Positions 54,370 through 61,233 of a DNA stretch of 64,000 nucleotides are shown in pieces. The stretch is taken from positions 25,843-89,842 of IMG/VR virus record IMGVR_UViG_3300043570_000998; one strand, 5' to 3'. Numbering within the stretch: the first letter of the stretch is position 1; the number at the start of each line of letters is the position of its first letter. The DNA is from a virus. Both the position numbers and the translations under genes were made by a program. A model generated the notes under the pieces. That model saw nothing but the letters and a program-made list of their open reading frames with translations, ran no database searches and had not been told where the DNA came from.

Positions 54370-54441
54370 CGATTTCACAGGGACTCGAACCCTGACTACT
54401 ACTTCGACAGAGTAGCGTGATAACCTTTTCACTATGAAACC
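54370..54441 (-). tRNA. tRNA-Asp(GTC), minus strand
   Basis: Acceptor GGTTTCA/TGAAATC, anticodon stem CTACT/AGTAG with loop CTGTCGA. Different in sequence from the plus-strand tRNA-Asp. D arm is irregular (TAGTGAAAAGGTTATCAC). Confidence 0.88.
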
Positions 54442-54468
54442 TAGTGTATCTCTATGTAGTTTTAGATT

Positions 54469-54490
54469 GGGTAGTTTTATGTGATACCCA
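54469..54490 (-). other. Post-stop hairpin 2
   Basis: GGGTA / TACCC stem, 12 bases after the stop of the gene at 54502. Loop TCACATAAAAC matches the others. Confidence 0.5.
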
Positions 54491-54501
54491 GCACATTCTC
54501 G

Positions 54502-54951
54502 TTAGAGAAGTTCCAGAACCGAATTGTAGGTTGAGGAAGTAACGAACTCTTGCGGAGTAAGACGGAGAAGAGCGAGTGTCTTTTCCAACTCTTGGAGTTT
54601 GCTTGCCGTTCCGCCGTATCCGCTAGGGCTGTTTGGTTCGACAGGTGGCTTTCCCAAGTCAAACTGCTCAATGAGGTTAGCCCCAACTGTCAGGTCTAGA
54701 TTACCGTTGTATCCACGATTTGAGATACGAATGGTGTCTACCCACTCACCCTCAAAGATTTCCTGCCCACCAACAGTAATAATGTTGGCAACCATTTCAG
54801 CAATACGCTTGGTGTAAGCCTTGCGTTCGTACTTGTATTCCTCAACCTTTGTGGGGTATTCAGCGATTTCAGTTTTCAGTTGTGCTACCTTGTCCTCAAC
54901 CATTGTGAGAACACTTGCGGTAGGGATTTTTACAGAGATACTGCGAGCCAT
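54502..54951 (-). CDS. Hypothetical protein with coiled-coil region
   Basis: 149 residues from the ATG at 54951. IPTASVLTMVEDKVAQLKTEIAEYPTKVEEYKYERKAYTKRIAE is helical/coiled; the rest is beta with GYGGTASKLQELEKTLALLRLTPQEFV. No family recognised. Confidence 0.7.
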   Translation of the reverse strand: MARSISVKIPTASVLTMVEDKVAQLKTEIAEYPTKVEEYKYERKAYTKRIAEMVANIITVGGQEIFEGEWVDTIRISNRGYNGNLDLTVGANLIEQFDLGKPPVEPNSPSGYGGTASKLQELEKTLALLRLTPQEFVTSSTYNSVLELL

Positions 54952-54982
54952 TTGTTTAGTCCTTTCTATTGGCTGTATTACT

Positions 54983-55011
54983 ATTATACTGTGGGGGTAT
55001 GACATATAACT
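54983..55011 (-). promoter_or_regulatory. Reiterated promoter element, copy 3
   Basis: AGTTATATGTCATACCCC-N5-TATAAT on the complement. No GGGCGCA box within the same distance. Confidence 0.85.
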
Positions 55012-55024
55012 ATTGAGTTAGAGT

Positions 55025-55045
55025 GGGTAGTTTAGTCTGATACCC
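55025..55045 (-). other. Post-stop hairpin 3
   Basis: GGGTA / TACCC stem with loop TCAGACTAAAC, 11 bases after the stop of the gene at 55057. Confidence 0.5.
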
Positions 55046-55056
55046 AGCAGATACGA

Positions 55057-55209
55057 TTACTTGGAAGTAACCGTAGTCCAACGAGGCTGTCCAGCAACAT
55101 CAAGACGGACACGGAATGAACCGTTTGCGTTCTTGACAATCTCCTGAACCGTTCCCGAAACACCAGACTTCTGCGTGGTGAGGGTCGAACCGATTTCGAT
55201 TTCCGACAT
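55057..55209 (-). CDS. Small beta-rich hypothetical protein
   Basis: 50 residues from the ATG at 55209. IGSTLTTQKSGVSGTVQEIVKNANGSFRVRLDV looks like an SH3-like barrel. Function unknown. Confidence 0.65.
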   Translation of the reverse strand: MSEIEIGSTLTTQKSGVSGTVQEIVKNANGSFRVRLDVAGQPRWTTVTSK

Positions 55210-55264
55210 ATTATTACCTTGCTTCCTTGTAGTGAGCCAACTTGTTGTTTGCTTCGTTATTACC

Positions 55265-55293
55265 ATTATACAGGCTGGGAAAGAGTTTGTCAA
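55265..55293 (-). promoter_or_regulatory. Promoter TTGACA-17-TATAAT
   Basis: Perfect hexamers on the complement, 56 bases before the 50-residue gene. Confidence 0.88.
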
Positions 55294-55361
55294 GCCTTTT
55301 CTCAAAGTTTTTTATTTATTTTGTGGGGACTTCCGACTTCGTTTCCCTTGCCTGTAATACA

Positions 55362-55390
55362 AGTATACCAACGACCACCGACATATAACT
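55362..55390 (-). promoter_or_regulatory. Reiterated promoter element, copy 4
   Basis: AGTTATATGTCGGTGGTC-N5-TATACT on the complement; GGGGTGCGCA box 53 bases upstream. It lies upstream of the TTGACA promoter and no gene starts between them, so the 50-residue gene may have two promoters. Confidence 0.75.
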
Positions 55391-55562
55391 AATCGAATCT
55401 GGAGATTTTTGTAACAGTTCGTAACTTGTTTGTCATAACAAAGGGGTGCGCAGGTCCACCGATCTTGGCAGGGTACTAAGAAAGGACAGTTTATAAAGGT
55501 CATATCCAGGACCTATCACCACTGCAGGAAAGGACAAGAATACTACAGTGGGAGACTAGCGG

Positions 55563-55967
55563 CTATATCTCTTCAATATTATCAACTTCAAATGAGTGAA
55601 CAGTAAAGTCTTCAACCTCAGTATTGAAGGCATCCATTCTAACATCTTCAATTGAAAGGCTGTCAACATCGAAGTTTGAAGGAACCAGCAATGTTGCTTC
55701 CGCAGTAAGAGAAATGCTAACGGTGATTTCTTTCAGGAGCGAGAGAGCAAACACATCGGCAATAGAATTTGCCAAAATATTTACGTCAACGTCTTCACTT
55801 TGCTCAATCGACAAAGCGTCCAAAAGAATCAATCGAACATTCTCCACGTCCTGAGAGTAGTCCTGCTTGATACGGTCATTGTCATTACGAAGTGATTTGA
55901 CTTCAAATTCCAACAACTCAATCTGTCGTCGTAGGTTTGTAAGTACTGGGTGCTGATTGTCTTCCAT
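55563..55967 (-). CDS. Hypothetical protein, coiled coil plus acidic repeats
   Basis: 134 residues. N-terminal coiled coil (LRRQIELLEFEVKSLRNDNDRIKQD), C-terminal Val/Asp/Glu-rich strands. No family recognised. TAATG coupling upstream. Confidence 0.7.
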   Translation of the reverse strand: MEDNQHPVLTNLRRQIELLEFEVKSLRNDNDRIKQDYSQDVENVRLILLDALSIEQSEDVDVNILANSIADVFALSLLKEITVSISLTAEATLLVPSNFDVDSLSIEDVRMDAFNTEVEDFTVHSFEVDNIEEI

Positions 55968-56227
55968 TAGTTGTCCTCTTCCATTCCACCGATTTCGATA
56001 AGTTCACCAATAGTTGCGGTAAGAGCGGTGAAGTCCTCTTCCGACAGTAGGAGTTCTGACATAGCAAATGCCATAAGCCCTGTGATTGTTTGTCCAAAGT
56101 TATTCAGGGCATAGTTACGCTCGTCTTCTGTTTCTGCTTCCATTACAAGAAAGCCAGCGTACATAACCATAGGGTCTACGGCAATATCTTCACTTACTTT
56201 TCGTAGAGCAAATGCCTTGTCTAACAT
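55967..56227 (-). CDS. Hypothetical protein
   Basis: 86 residues. Helical, Met/Glu-rich (MAFAMSELLLSEEDFTALTATIGELIE). No family recognised. Confidence 0.65.
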   Translation of the reverse strand: MLDKAFALRKVSEDIAVDPMVMYAGFLVMEAETEDERNYALNNFGQTITGLMAFAMSELLLSEEDFTALTATIGELIEIGGMEEDN

Positions 56228-56254
56228 ATTTGTCCTCTCGTTGTTTATATTATA

Positions 56255-56283
56255 ATTATACAGGTGACCTACGACATCAAACT
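56255..56283 (-). promoter_or_regulatory. Reiterated promoter element, copy 5
   Basis: AGTTTGATGTCGTAGGTC-N5-TATAAT on the complement; GTGGGCGCA box 52 bases upstream. Confidence 0.85.
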
Positions 56284-56349
56284 CTGGGAATCTGGACAGT
56301 TAGTCGTAATTCTTAATAACGGTTTGGTAACGAGGTGGGCGCAGCTCCC

Positions 56350-56523
56350 TCAGTCAGCCATCACCAAACGATGTTCAGCCACAGAGTCATAGATAAATGC
56401 CTTTGGGTAAAAATCCTTGACACCATTCAGAAATAACTCTGCCTGTTCCAAGTGACGGAACGTTGCCAACTTGCCATCGGTGTCGCCATTCCAAACCTGA
56501 TACTTCAATACATAGTCAGTCAT
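56350..56523 (-). CDS. Small hypothetical protein
   Basis: 57 residues, ATG within the overlap of the upstream gene. YVLKYQVWNGDTDGKLATF then helical. No family recognised. Confidence 0.6.
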   Translation of the reverse strand: MTDYVLKYQVWNGDTDGKLATFRHLEQAELFLNGVKDFYPKAFIYDSVAEHRLVMAD

Positions 56524-56671
56524 TATATTCCCCTATCTCCGTGCTACCCTCAATAAATTCATAGTCGTTTGCGTTGGGGAACTGAGTGTATTCCATATTG
56601 TCCAACACAAAGTCAAGGTCATTAGTGTCCACAACAAATGTGTGATGAACGGTTATTAGATGTTTAGTCAT
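56516..56671 (-). CDS. Small acidic hypothetical protein
   Basis: 51 residues, overlapping both neighbours. Beta start (HLITVHHTFVVDTNDLDFVLD) and acidic end. Confidence 0.55.
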   Translation of the reverse strand: MTKHLITVHHTFVVDTNDLDFVLDNMEYTQFPNANDYEFIEGSTEIGEYND

Positions 56672-56766
56672 TAGTAGTCCTCTCCGAACATATTCAGTAT
56701 AGCAAGTACCTCGTCTTTTGTCAAGGCTTCGACACGTTCCCAGTCAATTACGTTTTCCCAATTCAT
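56671..56766 (-). CDS. Tiny acidic hypothetical protein
   Basis: 31 residues, single helix (WERVEALTKDEVLAILNMFG). TAATG overlaps on both sides. Confidence 0.5.
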   Translation of the reverse strand: MNWENVIDWERVEALTKDEVLAILNMFGEDY

Positions 56767-56831
56767 TACTTATCCTTTTCTTCACATTGATTACAGTATC
56801 CCCATAGGGCAAATTGTTCACAGTCTTCCAT
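56766..56831 (-). CDS. Tiny Cys-containing peptide
   Basis: 21 residues with C..CNQC. TAATG overlaps on both sides support translation. Confidence 0.45.
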   Translation of the reverse strand: MEDCEQFALWGYCNQCEEKDK

Positions 56832-56920
56832 TACTGTTCTCCAAACGTAGGGTCGCAGGGGTAGCAATAAGGCTCTCCCTCGTCACGATTAGTTTCATTA
56901 GCACAAGAGTCACACTTCAT
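56831..56920 (-). CDS. Tiny zinc-ribbon protein
   Basis: 29 residues with CDSC and CYPC pairs. TAATG overlaps on both sides. Confidence 0.55.
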   Translation of the reverse strand: MKCDSCANETNRDEGEPYCYPCDPTFGEQ

Positions 56921-57192
56921 TAGTCCTCGTCCTCTAAGAATCCCTCTAAGCGGTGTTGTTCGATAAAAGTCCAAGCGTCTACAAACTGACTGTCACGATA
57001 CGTCACGCCCATTGGCAATTCGATAACCTCGTTGTAGTCACCTTGATTACACGCCACGATTGCGGCGACGGCAGACTGAACCATAAACTGCGGAATAGGC
57101 GGATACACATTAGAGGCAAAGTGAAGACTCACCATATCCTCTAATTGGATATCGCCTAATTCTTTGATACCCTCTACAAACATTCTTCCCAT
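56920..57192 (-). CDS. Hypothetical protein
   Basis: 90 residues. DMVSLHFASNVYPPIPQFMVQSAVAAIVACNQGDYNEVIELP. Common pattern of small phage proteins; no family name recalled. First gene after promoter copy 6. Confidence 0.65.
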   Translation of the reverse strand: MGRMFVEGIKELGDIQLEDMVSLHFASNVYPPIPQFMVQSAVAAIVACNQGDYNEVIELPMGVTYRDSQFVDAWTFIEQHRLEGFLEDED

Positions 57193-57216
57193 TGTGTTCC
57201 TTTCATCGATAGTCTA

Positions 57217-57245
57217 ATTATACAGGGTAGCACCGACATATAACT
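57217..57245 (-). promoter_or_regulatory. Reiterated promoter element, copy 6
   Basis: AGTTATATGTCGGTGCTA-N5-TATAAT on the complement. Overlaps the stop of the upstream gene; no GGGCGCA box. Confidence 0.8.
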
Positions 57246-57366
57246 ATGCCAGATACATTTCTACTAGGTATAGGTCCTCGTCGTGCTCAGGGCAGACTGC
57301 TGAATACCCTGGCGATACGCCATAGTAAACAACGGCGGTATCACATCGGTTACAGTATCGTTTCAT
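57244..57366 (-). CDS. Small zinc-binding protein
   Basis: 40 residues. CNRC and CPEH. Stop-start overlap with the upstream gene at 57366. Ends inside promoter copy 6. Confidence 0.6.
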   Translation of the reverse strand: MKRYCNRCDTAVVYYGVSPGYSAVCPEHDEDLYLVEMYLA

Positions 57367-57644
57367 TAGTGCTTAGCCAGCCATAACTCTATGTTGTTAG
57401 CAATATCCCAGATAGCAAGTTGGTTGTGCTTGTTGCCCAAGTCTATTGCTTCTGTAACATCAGCAACCCATACGGTGCGGTCATAGTAAGTTACGCCAGA
57501 CACAGGATTAGTCCACACGCCCACATACTGCCCCTCTATGATATTTTCAGGGGTAGTGTTATAGAGAGCCACCCAATATCCACTAGTGGCACTAGTGATA
57601 AGAGTAAACTCGTCACCGTCTTTGATATAAGTTCCGTCGTTCAT
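57366..57644 (-). CDS. Hypothetical protein
   Basis: 92 residues, beta-rich (EFTLITSATSGYWVALYNTTPENIIEG) then helical. No family recognised. Confidence 0.65.
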   Translation of the reverse strand: MNDGTYIKDGDEFTLITSATSGYWVALYNTTPENIIEGQYVGVWTNPVSGVTYYDRTVWVADVTEAIDLGNKHNQLAIWDIANNIELWLAKH

Positions 57645-57670
57645 TGTTGTCCTTTCGTTGGTATATCTCC

Positions 57671-57699
57671 ATTATAGCGTGTACCTATGACATATAACT
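57671..57699 (-). promoter_or_regulatory. Reiterated promoter element, copy 7
   Basis: AGTTATATGTCATAGGTA-N5-TATAAT-type on the complement (CGCTATAAT); AGGGCGCA box 56 bases upstream. Confidence 0.8.
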
Positions 57700-57775
57700 C
57701 TGGGATTTCGGGAAACGAATCGTAAGGTTAGTAATAGAGTTTATTGTGACAGGGAGGGCGCAAAATTTTTGATCC

Positions 57776-57841
57776 CTAGCTATTGAGCCACGCCAGCAGG
57801 AGGGTTAGTCCTGCCAGCGTAGCAACAATAAGAATTTCCAC
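57776..57841 (-). CDS. Tiny membrane peptide
   Basis: 21 residues, GTG in a TAGTG overlap. Nearly all one membrane span (ILIVATLAGLTLLLAWL). A similar 31-residue peptide is at 60411. Confidence 0.45.
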   Translation of the reverse strand: MEILIVATLAGLTLLLAWLNS

Positions 57842-58017
57842 TACTGTTCGCCATTCCAACAAGCGGAGATGAAACGGTCAGCCATAAACCGTTCATTGTC
57901 CTCTGCCATTATTCCTGCGAAGTCGTGAATGAGAGTGTCAAAAGTATTCTCGTCAATTTTGAGAGCGTAACAGTTGAGCAGTTGTGAGATAGTCACATAG
58001 TCTTTGCGTGTCATCAT
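57841..58017 (-). CDS. Small hypothetical protein
   Basis: 58 residues from the ATG in a TAATG overlap; reads TRKDYVTISQLLNCYALKIDENTFDTLIHDFAGIMAEDNERF. Helical. Recalls small phage proteins of unknown role. Confidence 0.65.
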   Translation of the reverse strand: MMTRKDYVTISQLLNCYALKIDENTFDTLIHDFAGIMAEDNERFMADRFISACWNGEQ

Positions 58018-58214
58018 TAGGATACACTCACCCATTCCATAGCGGTACGCAAAAGGTTGTCATAGTCACCAGACATAGATTGCGTAGTGTATTCGTTGAT
58101 TTTATCTTTGGTAACGCCACCCTTGCGGAGAGCATTGGATACAGCACCCATAATTGCGAATGCGTTTCCGTCTTGTCCTGTGAGTTGTACTTCGATTTCT
58201 GGATACTTTACCAT
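58017..58214 (-). CDS. Small hypothetical protein
   Basis: 65 residues. EVQLTGQDGNAFAIMGAVSNALRKGGVTKDKI: strand, then GNAF helix, as in a small protein found in many phages. Coupled to both neighbours. Confidence 0.7.
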   Translation of the reverse strand: MVKYPEIEVQLTGQDGNAFAIMGAVSNALRKGGVTKDKINEYTTQSMSGDYDNLLRTAMEWVSVS

Positions 58215-58417
58215 TAGTTGTTTTCCTTTTTTTGGTCGGCAATATAAGTGTTGAGAAAAATCAGTCGTTCCATTGACTCTGCCGAAACGCCTACCGAAAG
58301 AGCACCAGCCAATCTTGCGTAGAATGTGTGATTGTCAGGCTCTTCTGCTCTAATAATTTTACGCAAACGGTCATACTGTTCTTGTGTTGCTGGATTTTCG
58401 GGGAGTGAACCATTCAT
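58214..58417 (-). CDS. Small helical protein, paralogue of the 59771 gene
   Basis: 67 residues from the ATG at 58417. LRKIIRAEEPD..FYARLAGALSVGVSAESMERLIFLNTYI closely matches the protein at 59771-59959, so the two are duplicates. Confidence 0.7.
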   Translation of the reverse strand: MNGSLPENPATQEQYDRLRKIIRAEEPDNHTFYARLAGALSVGVSAESMERLIFLNTYIADQKKENN

Positions 58418-58447
58418 TTTGTTGTCCTTTTCTTTGTTCATATTATT

Positions 58448-58476
58448 ATTATACAGCAGGGGTACGACATATAACT
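58448..58476 (-). promoter_or_regulatory. Reiterated promoter element, copy 8
   Basis: AGTTATATGTCGTACCCC-N5-TATAAT on the complement; GTGGGCGCA box 52 bases upstream. Confidence 0.85.
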
Positions 58477-58546
58477 ATTCATTTTGGGGAAAACGCAACG
58501 ATCTTCTTAATTACGCAACAAACCTGCGTGGGCGCAGCTCCCCTGC

Positions 58547-59098
58547 CTAGATTGCCGACCCTCTCACGACAATCCAAATCAGAGCCTGTGCGGTGCGAGG
58601 TGTCAGACCAAACTCACCAGCGACCTGAACGACTGCCTGACTAATGGCGTGATACTGTCCCTGCGTAGGGCTGTCGTTTTTCATCTGGGCTGCTCTCATC
58701 ATCCACACATCTACAACCACAGCGTCAGTGTCGCCAGCAATAGCCTTAGCGAATGCGTTAGTTTTGAGACCCTTGAGAGCGTCAATGCCACCTGCCAACA
58801 CATCGTTAGCCATTTTAGTATTGTTCTTTAGACCAGACACAGAGTGTCCAAGCGAGAACGCCACTGCCTTAGTCACGTTAGACGACCAACGCTCACGTGG
58901 GGAGAATGCGGAAACAACGCCAGCACCAATCTCAAGCGAGGCGTTTAGGTTGTGAGCGACTGCCTGTGCCACTTCCTGTGCTTCGTGATACCAGACACTA
59001 GCCTGTTCGACCTGTCCAAGTGTCGCCTTGAGAATGAGCGAACGGAACAAATCCGTAGAGGTAGCGGTTACGATTTCGTTTGCGGTGAGAGTAGTCAT
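58547..59098 (-). CDS. DUF7178-like / HhH glycosylase-fold protein
   Basis: 183 residues from the ATG at 59098. ASVWYHEAQEVAQAVAHNLNASLEIGAGVVSAFSPRERWSSN..LGHSV..NNTKMANDVLAGG..LKGLKTNAFAKAI..DAVVVDVWMMRAA is an actinophage family with a DNA-glycosylase-like helical fold. Activity unproven. Confidence 0.8.
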   Translation of the reverse strand: MTTLTANEIVTATSTDLFRSLILKATLGQVEQASVWYHEAQEVAQAVAHNLNASLEIGAGVVSAFSPRERWSSNVTKAVAFSLGHSVSGLKNNTKMANDVLAGGIDALKGLKTNAFAKAIAGDTDAVVVDVWMMRAAQMKNDSPTQGQYHAISQAVVQVAGEFGLTPRTAQALIWIVVRGSAI

Positions 59099-59128
59099 TA
59101 CTTTGTCCTTTGTTTGGTTGATAGTTCT

Positions 59129-59157
59129 ATTATACATTCGACCTACGACATATAACT
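59129..59157 (-). promoter_or_regulatory. Reiterated promoter element, copy 9
   Basis: AGTTATATGTCGTAGGTC-N5-TATAAT on the complement; a TGCGCCCA box (opposite orientation) 56 bases upstream. Confidence 0.88.
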
Positions 59158-59247
59158 AGCAAAATTCCAGGGTATTTTTAATGCTTACGTAATTAAAGCA
59201 AGGATCTAAAATTGCGCCCACCCTGTGCGTAACCTTGGGGATAACCC

Positions 59248-59577
59248 CTAACGGTTAGCGTTGTGGCAACCAGCACACCGACCAGTGGAATCTCCATTGA
59301 GATAGAATAGACCGTTCACAGCGTAGTCGCACACAGCACAGATAGCATACATATCAGGAATGTCCTCGTCAGTGTCACAGTCACACACAGAATAGTTAGA
59401 GTAACAAAACGCACAGATAAGCGACCTGTCCAAGTCCTCGTTGATACATCCGCAGTAAATATACTGAACGCCACAGTTGCCACAGTGAGTAGAGGTGTCC
59501 CAAGCCGACTGAGGCTCTGTGACCATAGTTCCCATAGCCGTCTGGTAGAAATCTGAGTGAGTGTTTGAGTAAGCCAT
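59248..59577 (-). CDS. Cys-rich zinc-binding protein
   Basis: 109 residues from the ATG at 59577. Three Cys clusters: HCGNCG..CGC, CAFC..CDCD, CAVCDYAV..CAGCHN. Likely multiple zinc fingers or ribbons; target unknown. Confidence 0.75.
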   Translation of the reverse strand: MAYSNTHSDFYQTAMGTMVTEPQSAWDTSTHCGNCGVQYIYCGCINEDLDRSLICAFCYSNYSVCDCDTDEDIPDMYAICAVCDYAVNGLFYLNGDSTGRCAGCHNANR

Positions 59578-59604
59578 TTGCTTTTGTCCTTTCGTTATAT
59601 CAAC

Positions 59605-59633
59605 AGTATACCATTGACCACAGACATATAACT
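59605..59633 (-). promoter_or_regulatory. Reiterated promoter element, copy 10
   Basis: AGTTATATGTCTGTGGTC-N5-TATACT on the complement; GGGGCGCA box 54 bases upstream. Confidence 0.85.
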
Positions 59634-59770
59634 CTGGGGAATAGGAAAATGTTTTCTTAATTCGTAAATATGTTATAAAAAATTTTGGGGCGCAAATTTT
59701 GCAAAAATCTTGCGTGGGGAGAGGATTGTTTGCTCTTGCGAGGCTCACCTCTCCCCAAACTTATACGAAA

Positions 59771-59959
59771 CTATTTCGTGTTGAGAAAAATAAGTCGTTC
59801 CATAGCGTCACGCTCTACGCCTACGGTGAGTATTCCCGAAAGTGTTGCGTACAACATTTCGTTATTGTAAGTTGGGTACTGCTCACGAATGAGAGTTTTG
59901 AGTTTCTCGACTTGTTCCGTAGTGGCGAATTGACGAGGGAGAGAATCTGCGTTTGTCAT
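59771..59959 (-). CDS. Small helical protein, paralogue of the 58214 gene
   Basis: 62 residues. LKTLIREQYPT..MLYATLSGILTVGVERDAMERLIFLNTK. The ERLIFLNT end is identical to the 58214 protein. Confidence 0.7.
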   Translation of the reverse strand: MTNADSLPRQFATTEQVEKLKTLIREQYPTYNNEMLYATLSGILTVGVERDAMERLIFLNTK

Positions 59960-59986
59960 TTTTGTCCTTTTCTTTGTTATATTTAC

Positions 59987-60015
59987 ATTATACCGTAGGG
60001 GTACGACATCAAACT
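59987..60015 (-). promoter_or_regulatory. Reiterated promoter element, copy 11
   Basis: AGTTTGATGTCGTACCCC-N5-TATAAT on the complement. The next gene upstream ends inside it; no box. Confidence 0.8.
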
Positions 60016-60178
60016 ATTCGTTTTCACGAATGGCTTGTGTCTGGATAGCCTTGCGAGTACGCAAACGGTTAGGGCGATTGTCGTGAGTGCCAGCCGCAGA
60101 CGAGCGACGGAGTTCACGCATAGCCTCAATGTATGGCTTATTCTCAATGCCTTTGTGAGTTGGGTTCTTTTTCTTCAT
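60014..60178 (-). CDS. Small basic protein
   Basis: 54 residues from the ATG at 60178. Very basic (RELRRSSAAGTHDNRPNRLRTRKA). Likely nucleic-acid binding. Appears leaderless: TATACT-N6-ATG. Confidence 0.7.
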   Translation of the reverse strand: MKKKNPTHKGIENKPYIEAMRELRRSSAAGTHDNRPNRLRTRKAIQTQAIRENE

Positions 60179-60184
60179 AGTATT

Positions 60185-60212
60185 AGTATACATCAGACCA
60201 CCGACATATAAC
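60185..60212 (-). promoter_or_regulatory. Reiterated promoter element, copy 12 (leaderless)
   Basis: GTTATATGTCGGTGGTC-N5-TATACT on the complement, then N6 and ATG. GTGGGCGCA box 53 bases upstream. Confidence 0.85.
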
Positions 60213-60276
60213 CCCCCCAATTCGGGGAAACGCAATAATCCTTCGTAACTCGCAAAAATATTGCGTGGGCGCACCC

Positions 60277-60295
60277 TGTGGATAACTTATACACA
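60277..60295. promoter_or_regulatory. Inverted pair of DnaA-box-like sites
   Basis: TGTGGATAA (60277-60285) and TTATACACA (60287-60295) face each other next to the GTGGGCGCA box. Confidence 0.55.
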
Positions 60296-60322
60296 TTCCA
60301 TTTTTGGCATATGTCGATCCGC

Positions 60323-60418
60323 CTATTGTTCCAAATAGCACGAGAGGCAAATATCATAGGGGATAAATTCCTTAGACTGCTCGCTTACTTTTCTTCCACA
60401 GTCATTACATTTAGTCAT
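60323..60418 (-). CDS. Tiny zinc-ribbon protein
   Basis: 31 residues. CNDCG and CLSC pairs. Overlaps the upstream TM peptide. Confidence 0.6.
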   Translation of the reverse strand: MTKCNDCGRKVSEQSKEFIPYDICLSCYLEQ

Positions 60419-60506
60419 TTAGTTTACCTTCGATTAGCAACGCGATTAGATAGACGGTAGCGAAAATAGTTAGGATAAATCCGATATTGGATATGAGCAT
60501 TCCCAT
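60411..60506 (-). CDS. Tiny membrane peptide
   Basis: 31 residues. One span (ISNIGFILTIFATVYLIALLI) then a charged tail. ATG overlaps the upstream gene. Confidence 0.5.
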   Translation of the reverse strand: MGMLISNIGFILTIFATVYLIALLIEGKLND

Positions 60507-60509
60507 AGC

Positions 60510-60692
60510 CTATCGTTTCATCAACTGACGAGTGAGCGTTAGGGCTTCCTCGAAATCGTGATTCGTGAATACATTACCCTTAGCCAAACGGATAAGAGAA
60601 TTTAGACGGAGAGCCTTTTGCTTAGGCGTGAGAGCGTTGATATTGATATCCTCTGTTTCGTTGATATCAATTTCAATTTCTAATTCATTCAT
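60510..60692 (-). CDS. Small acidic-to-basic hypothetical protein
   Basis: 60 residues, CAAAGGACAG upstream. Acidic Ile/Glu start (LEIEIDINETEDIN) then a basic helical end. The start MNE is shared with the zinc-ribbon genes 60747, 61093 and 61584. Confidence 0.6.
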   Translation of the reverse strand: MNELEIEIDINETEDININALTPKQKALRLNSLIRLAKGNVFTNHDFEEALTLTRQLMKR

Positions 60693-60719
60693 TTTATTCT
60701 GTCCTTTGTTTATATCTTG

Positions 60720-60748
60720 ATTCTATCAGAGGGGTATGACAGGTAACT
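60720..60748 (-). promoter_or_regulatory. Reiterated promoter element, copy 13
   Basis: AGTTACCTGTCATACCCC-N4/5-TAGAAT on the complement. Overlaps the end of the upstream gene. Confidence 0.7.
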
Positions 60749-60884
60749 AGACTACCTGACCACAACCTGAGCAGTAGAGAGGAGAGAGATATTTTTCTCC
60801 ATACTCCAAGTGTCCAGCAGTAGAACCACATTCACACTTTATAGAGAACCTAGCCACTTGGCAGGTATTCATCCATTCATTCAT
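60747..60884 (-). CDS. Zinc-ribbon protein, paralogue group A
   Basis: 45 residues. CECGSTAGHLEYGEKYLSPLYCSGCG. Shares its pattern with the 61093 and 61584 genes; its leader and start are identical to the inverted gene at 61584 over about 24 bases. Confidence 0.75.
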   Translation of the reverse strand: MNEWMNTCQVARFSIKCECGSTAGHLEYGEKYLSPLYCSGCGQVV

Positions 60885-60918
60885 TTTAGTTTTCCTTTCT
60901 TTTTCTTTCTATATCTTT

Positions 60919-60948
60919 ATTCTAGCAGTGACCTACGACATATAACTA
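60919..60948 (-). promoter_or_regulatory. Reiterated promoter element, copy 14
   Basis: AGTTATATGTCGTAGGTC-N4/5-TAGAAT on the complement; GGGGCGCA box 88 bases upstream. Confidence 0.82.
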
Positions 60949-61021
60949 ACTATATGGCGTAACATTAGGTAACAGAATGGTAACGAATATGGGGAACTTA
61001 TACGCACCTCGTAACGCTGCC

Positions 61022-61068
61022 TGTGGATAACTTTTGGGGCGCATTTTCTTGTGCATAACTTATACACA
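61022..61068. promoter_or_regulatory. Cluster of DnaA-box-like sites
   Basis: TGTGGATAA (61022), TGTGCATAA (61050) and TTATACACA (61060) around a GGGGCGCA box. Densest such cluster in the minus-strand bank. Confidence 0.6.
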
Positions 61069-61092
61069 CCCCTTGCTAGGGGCGGTAGTTAG

Positions 61093-61233
61093 TTAGTGTT
61101 GCTTACCGCAACCATCACAGTATGAGTATGAGAGATACACTTCACCATATTCTAGGTGAGCACTAGTAGCACCACATTCACAGTTGTAAGAGAATCCGTT
61201 ACCTACTGGGCAACTATTTTTGAATTCATTCAT
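61093..61233 (-). CDS. Zinc-ribbon protein, paralogue group A
   Basis: 46 residues. CECGATSAHLEYGEVYLSYSYCDGCG. Closely matches the 60747 protein. First gene of the minus-strand bank, with a 137-base leader containing repeats. Confidence 0.75.
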   Translation of the reverse strand: MNEFKNSCPVGNGFSYNCECGATSAHLEYGEVYLSYSYCDGCGKQH

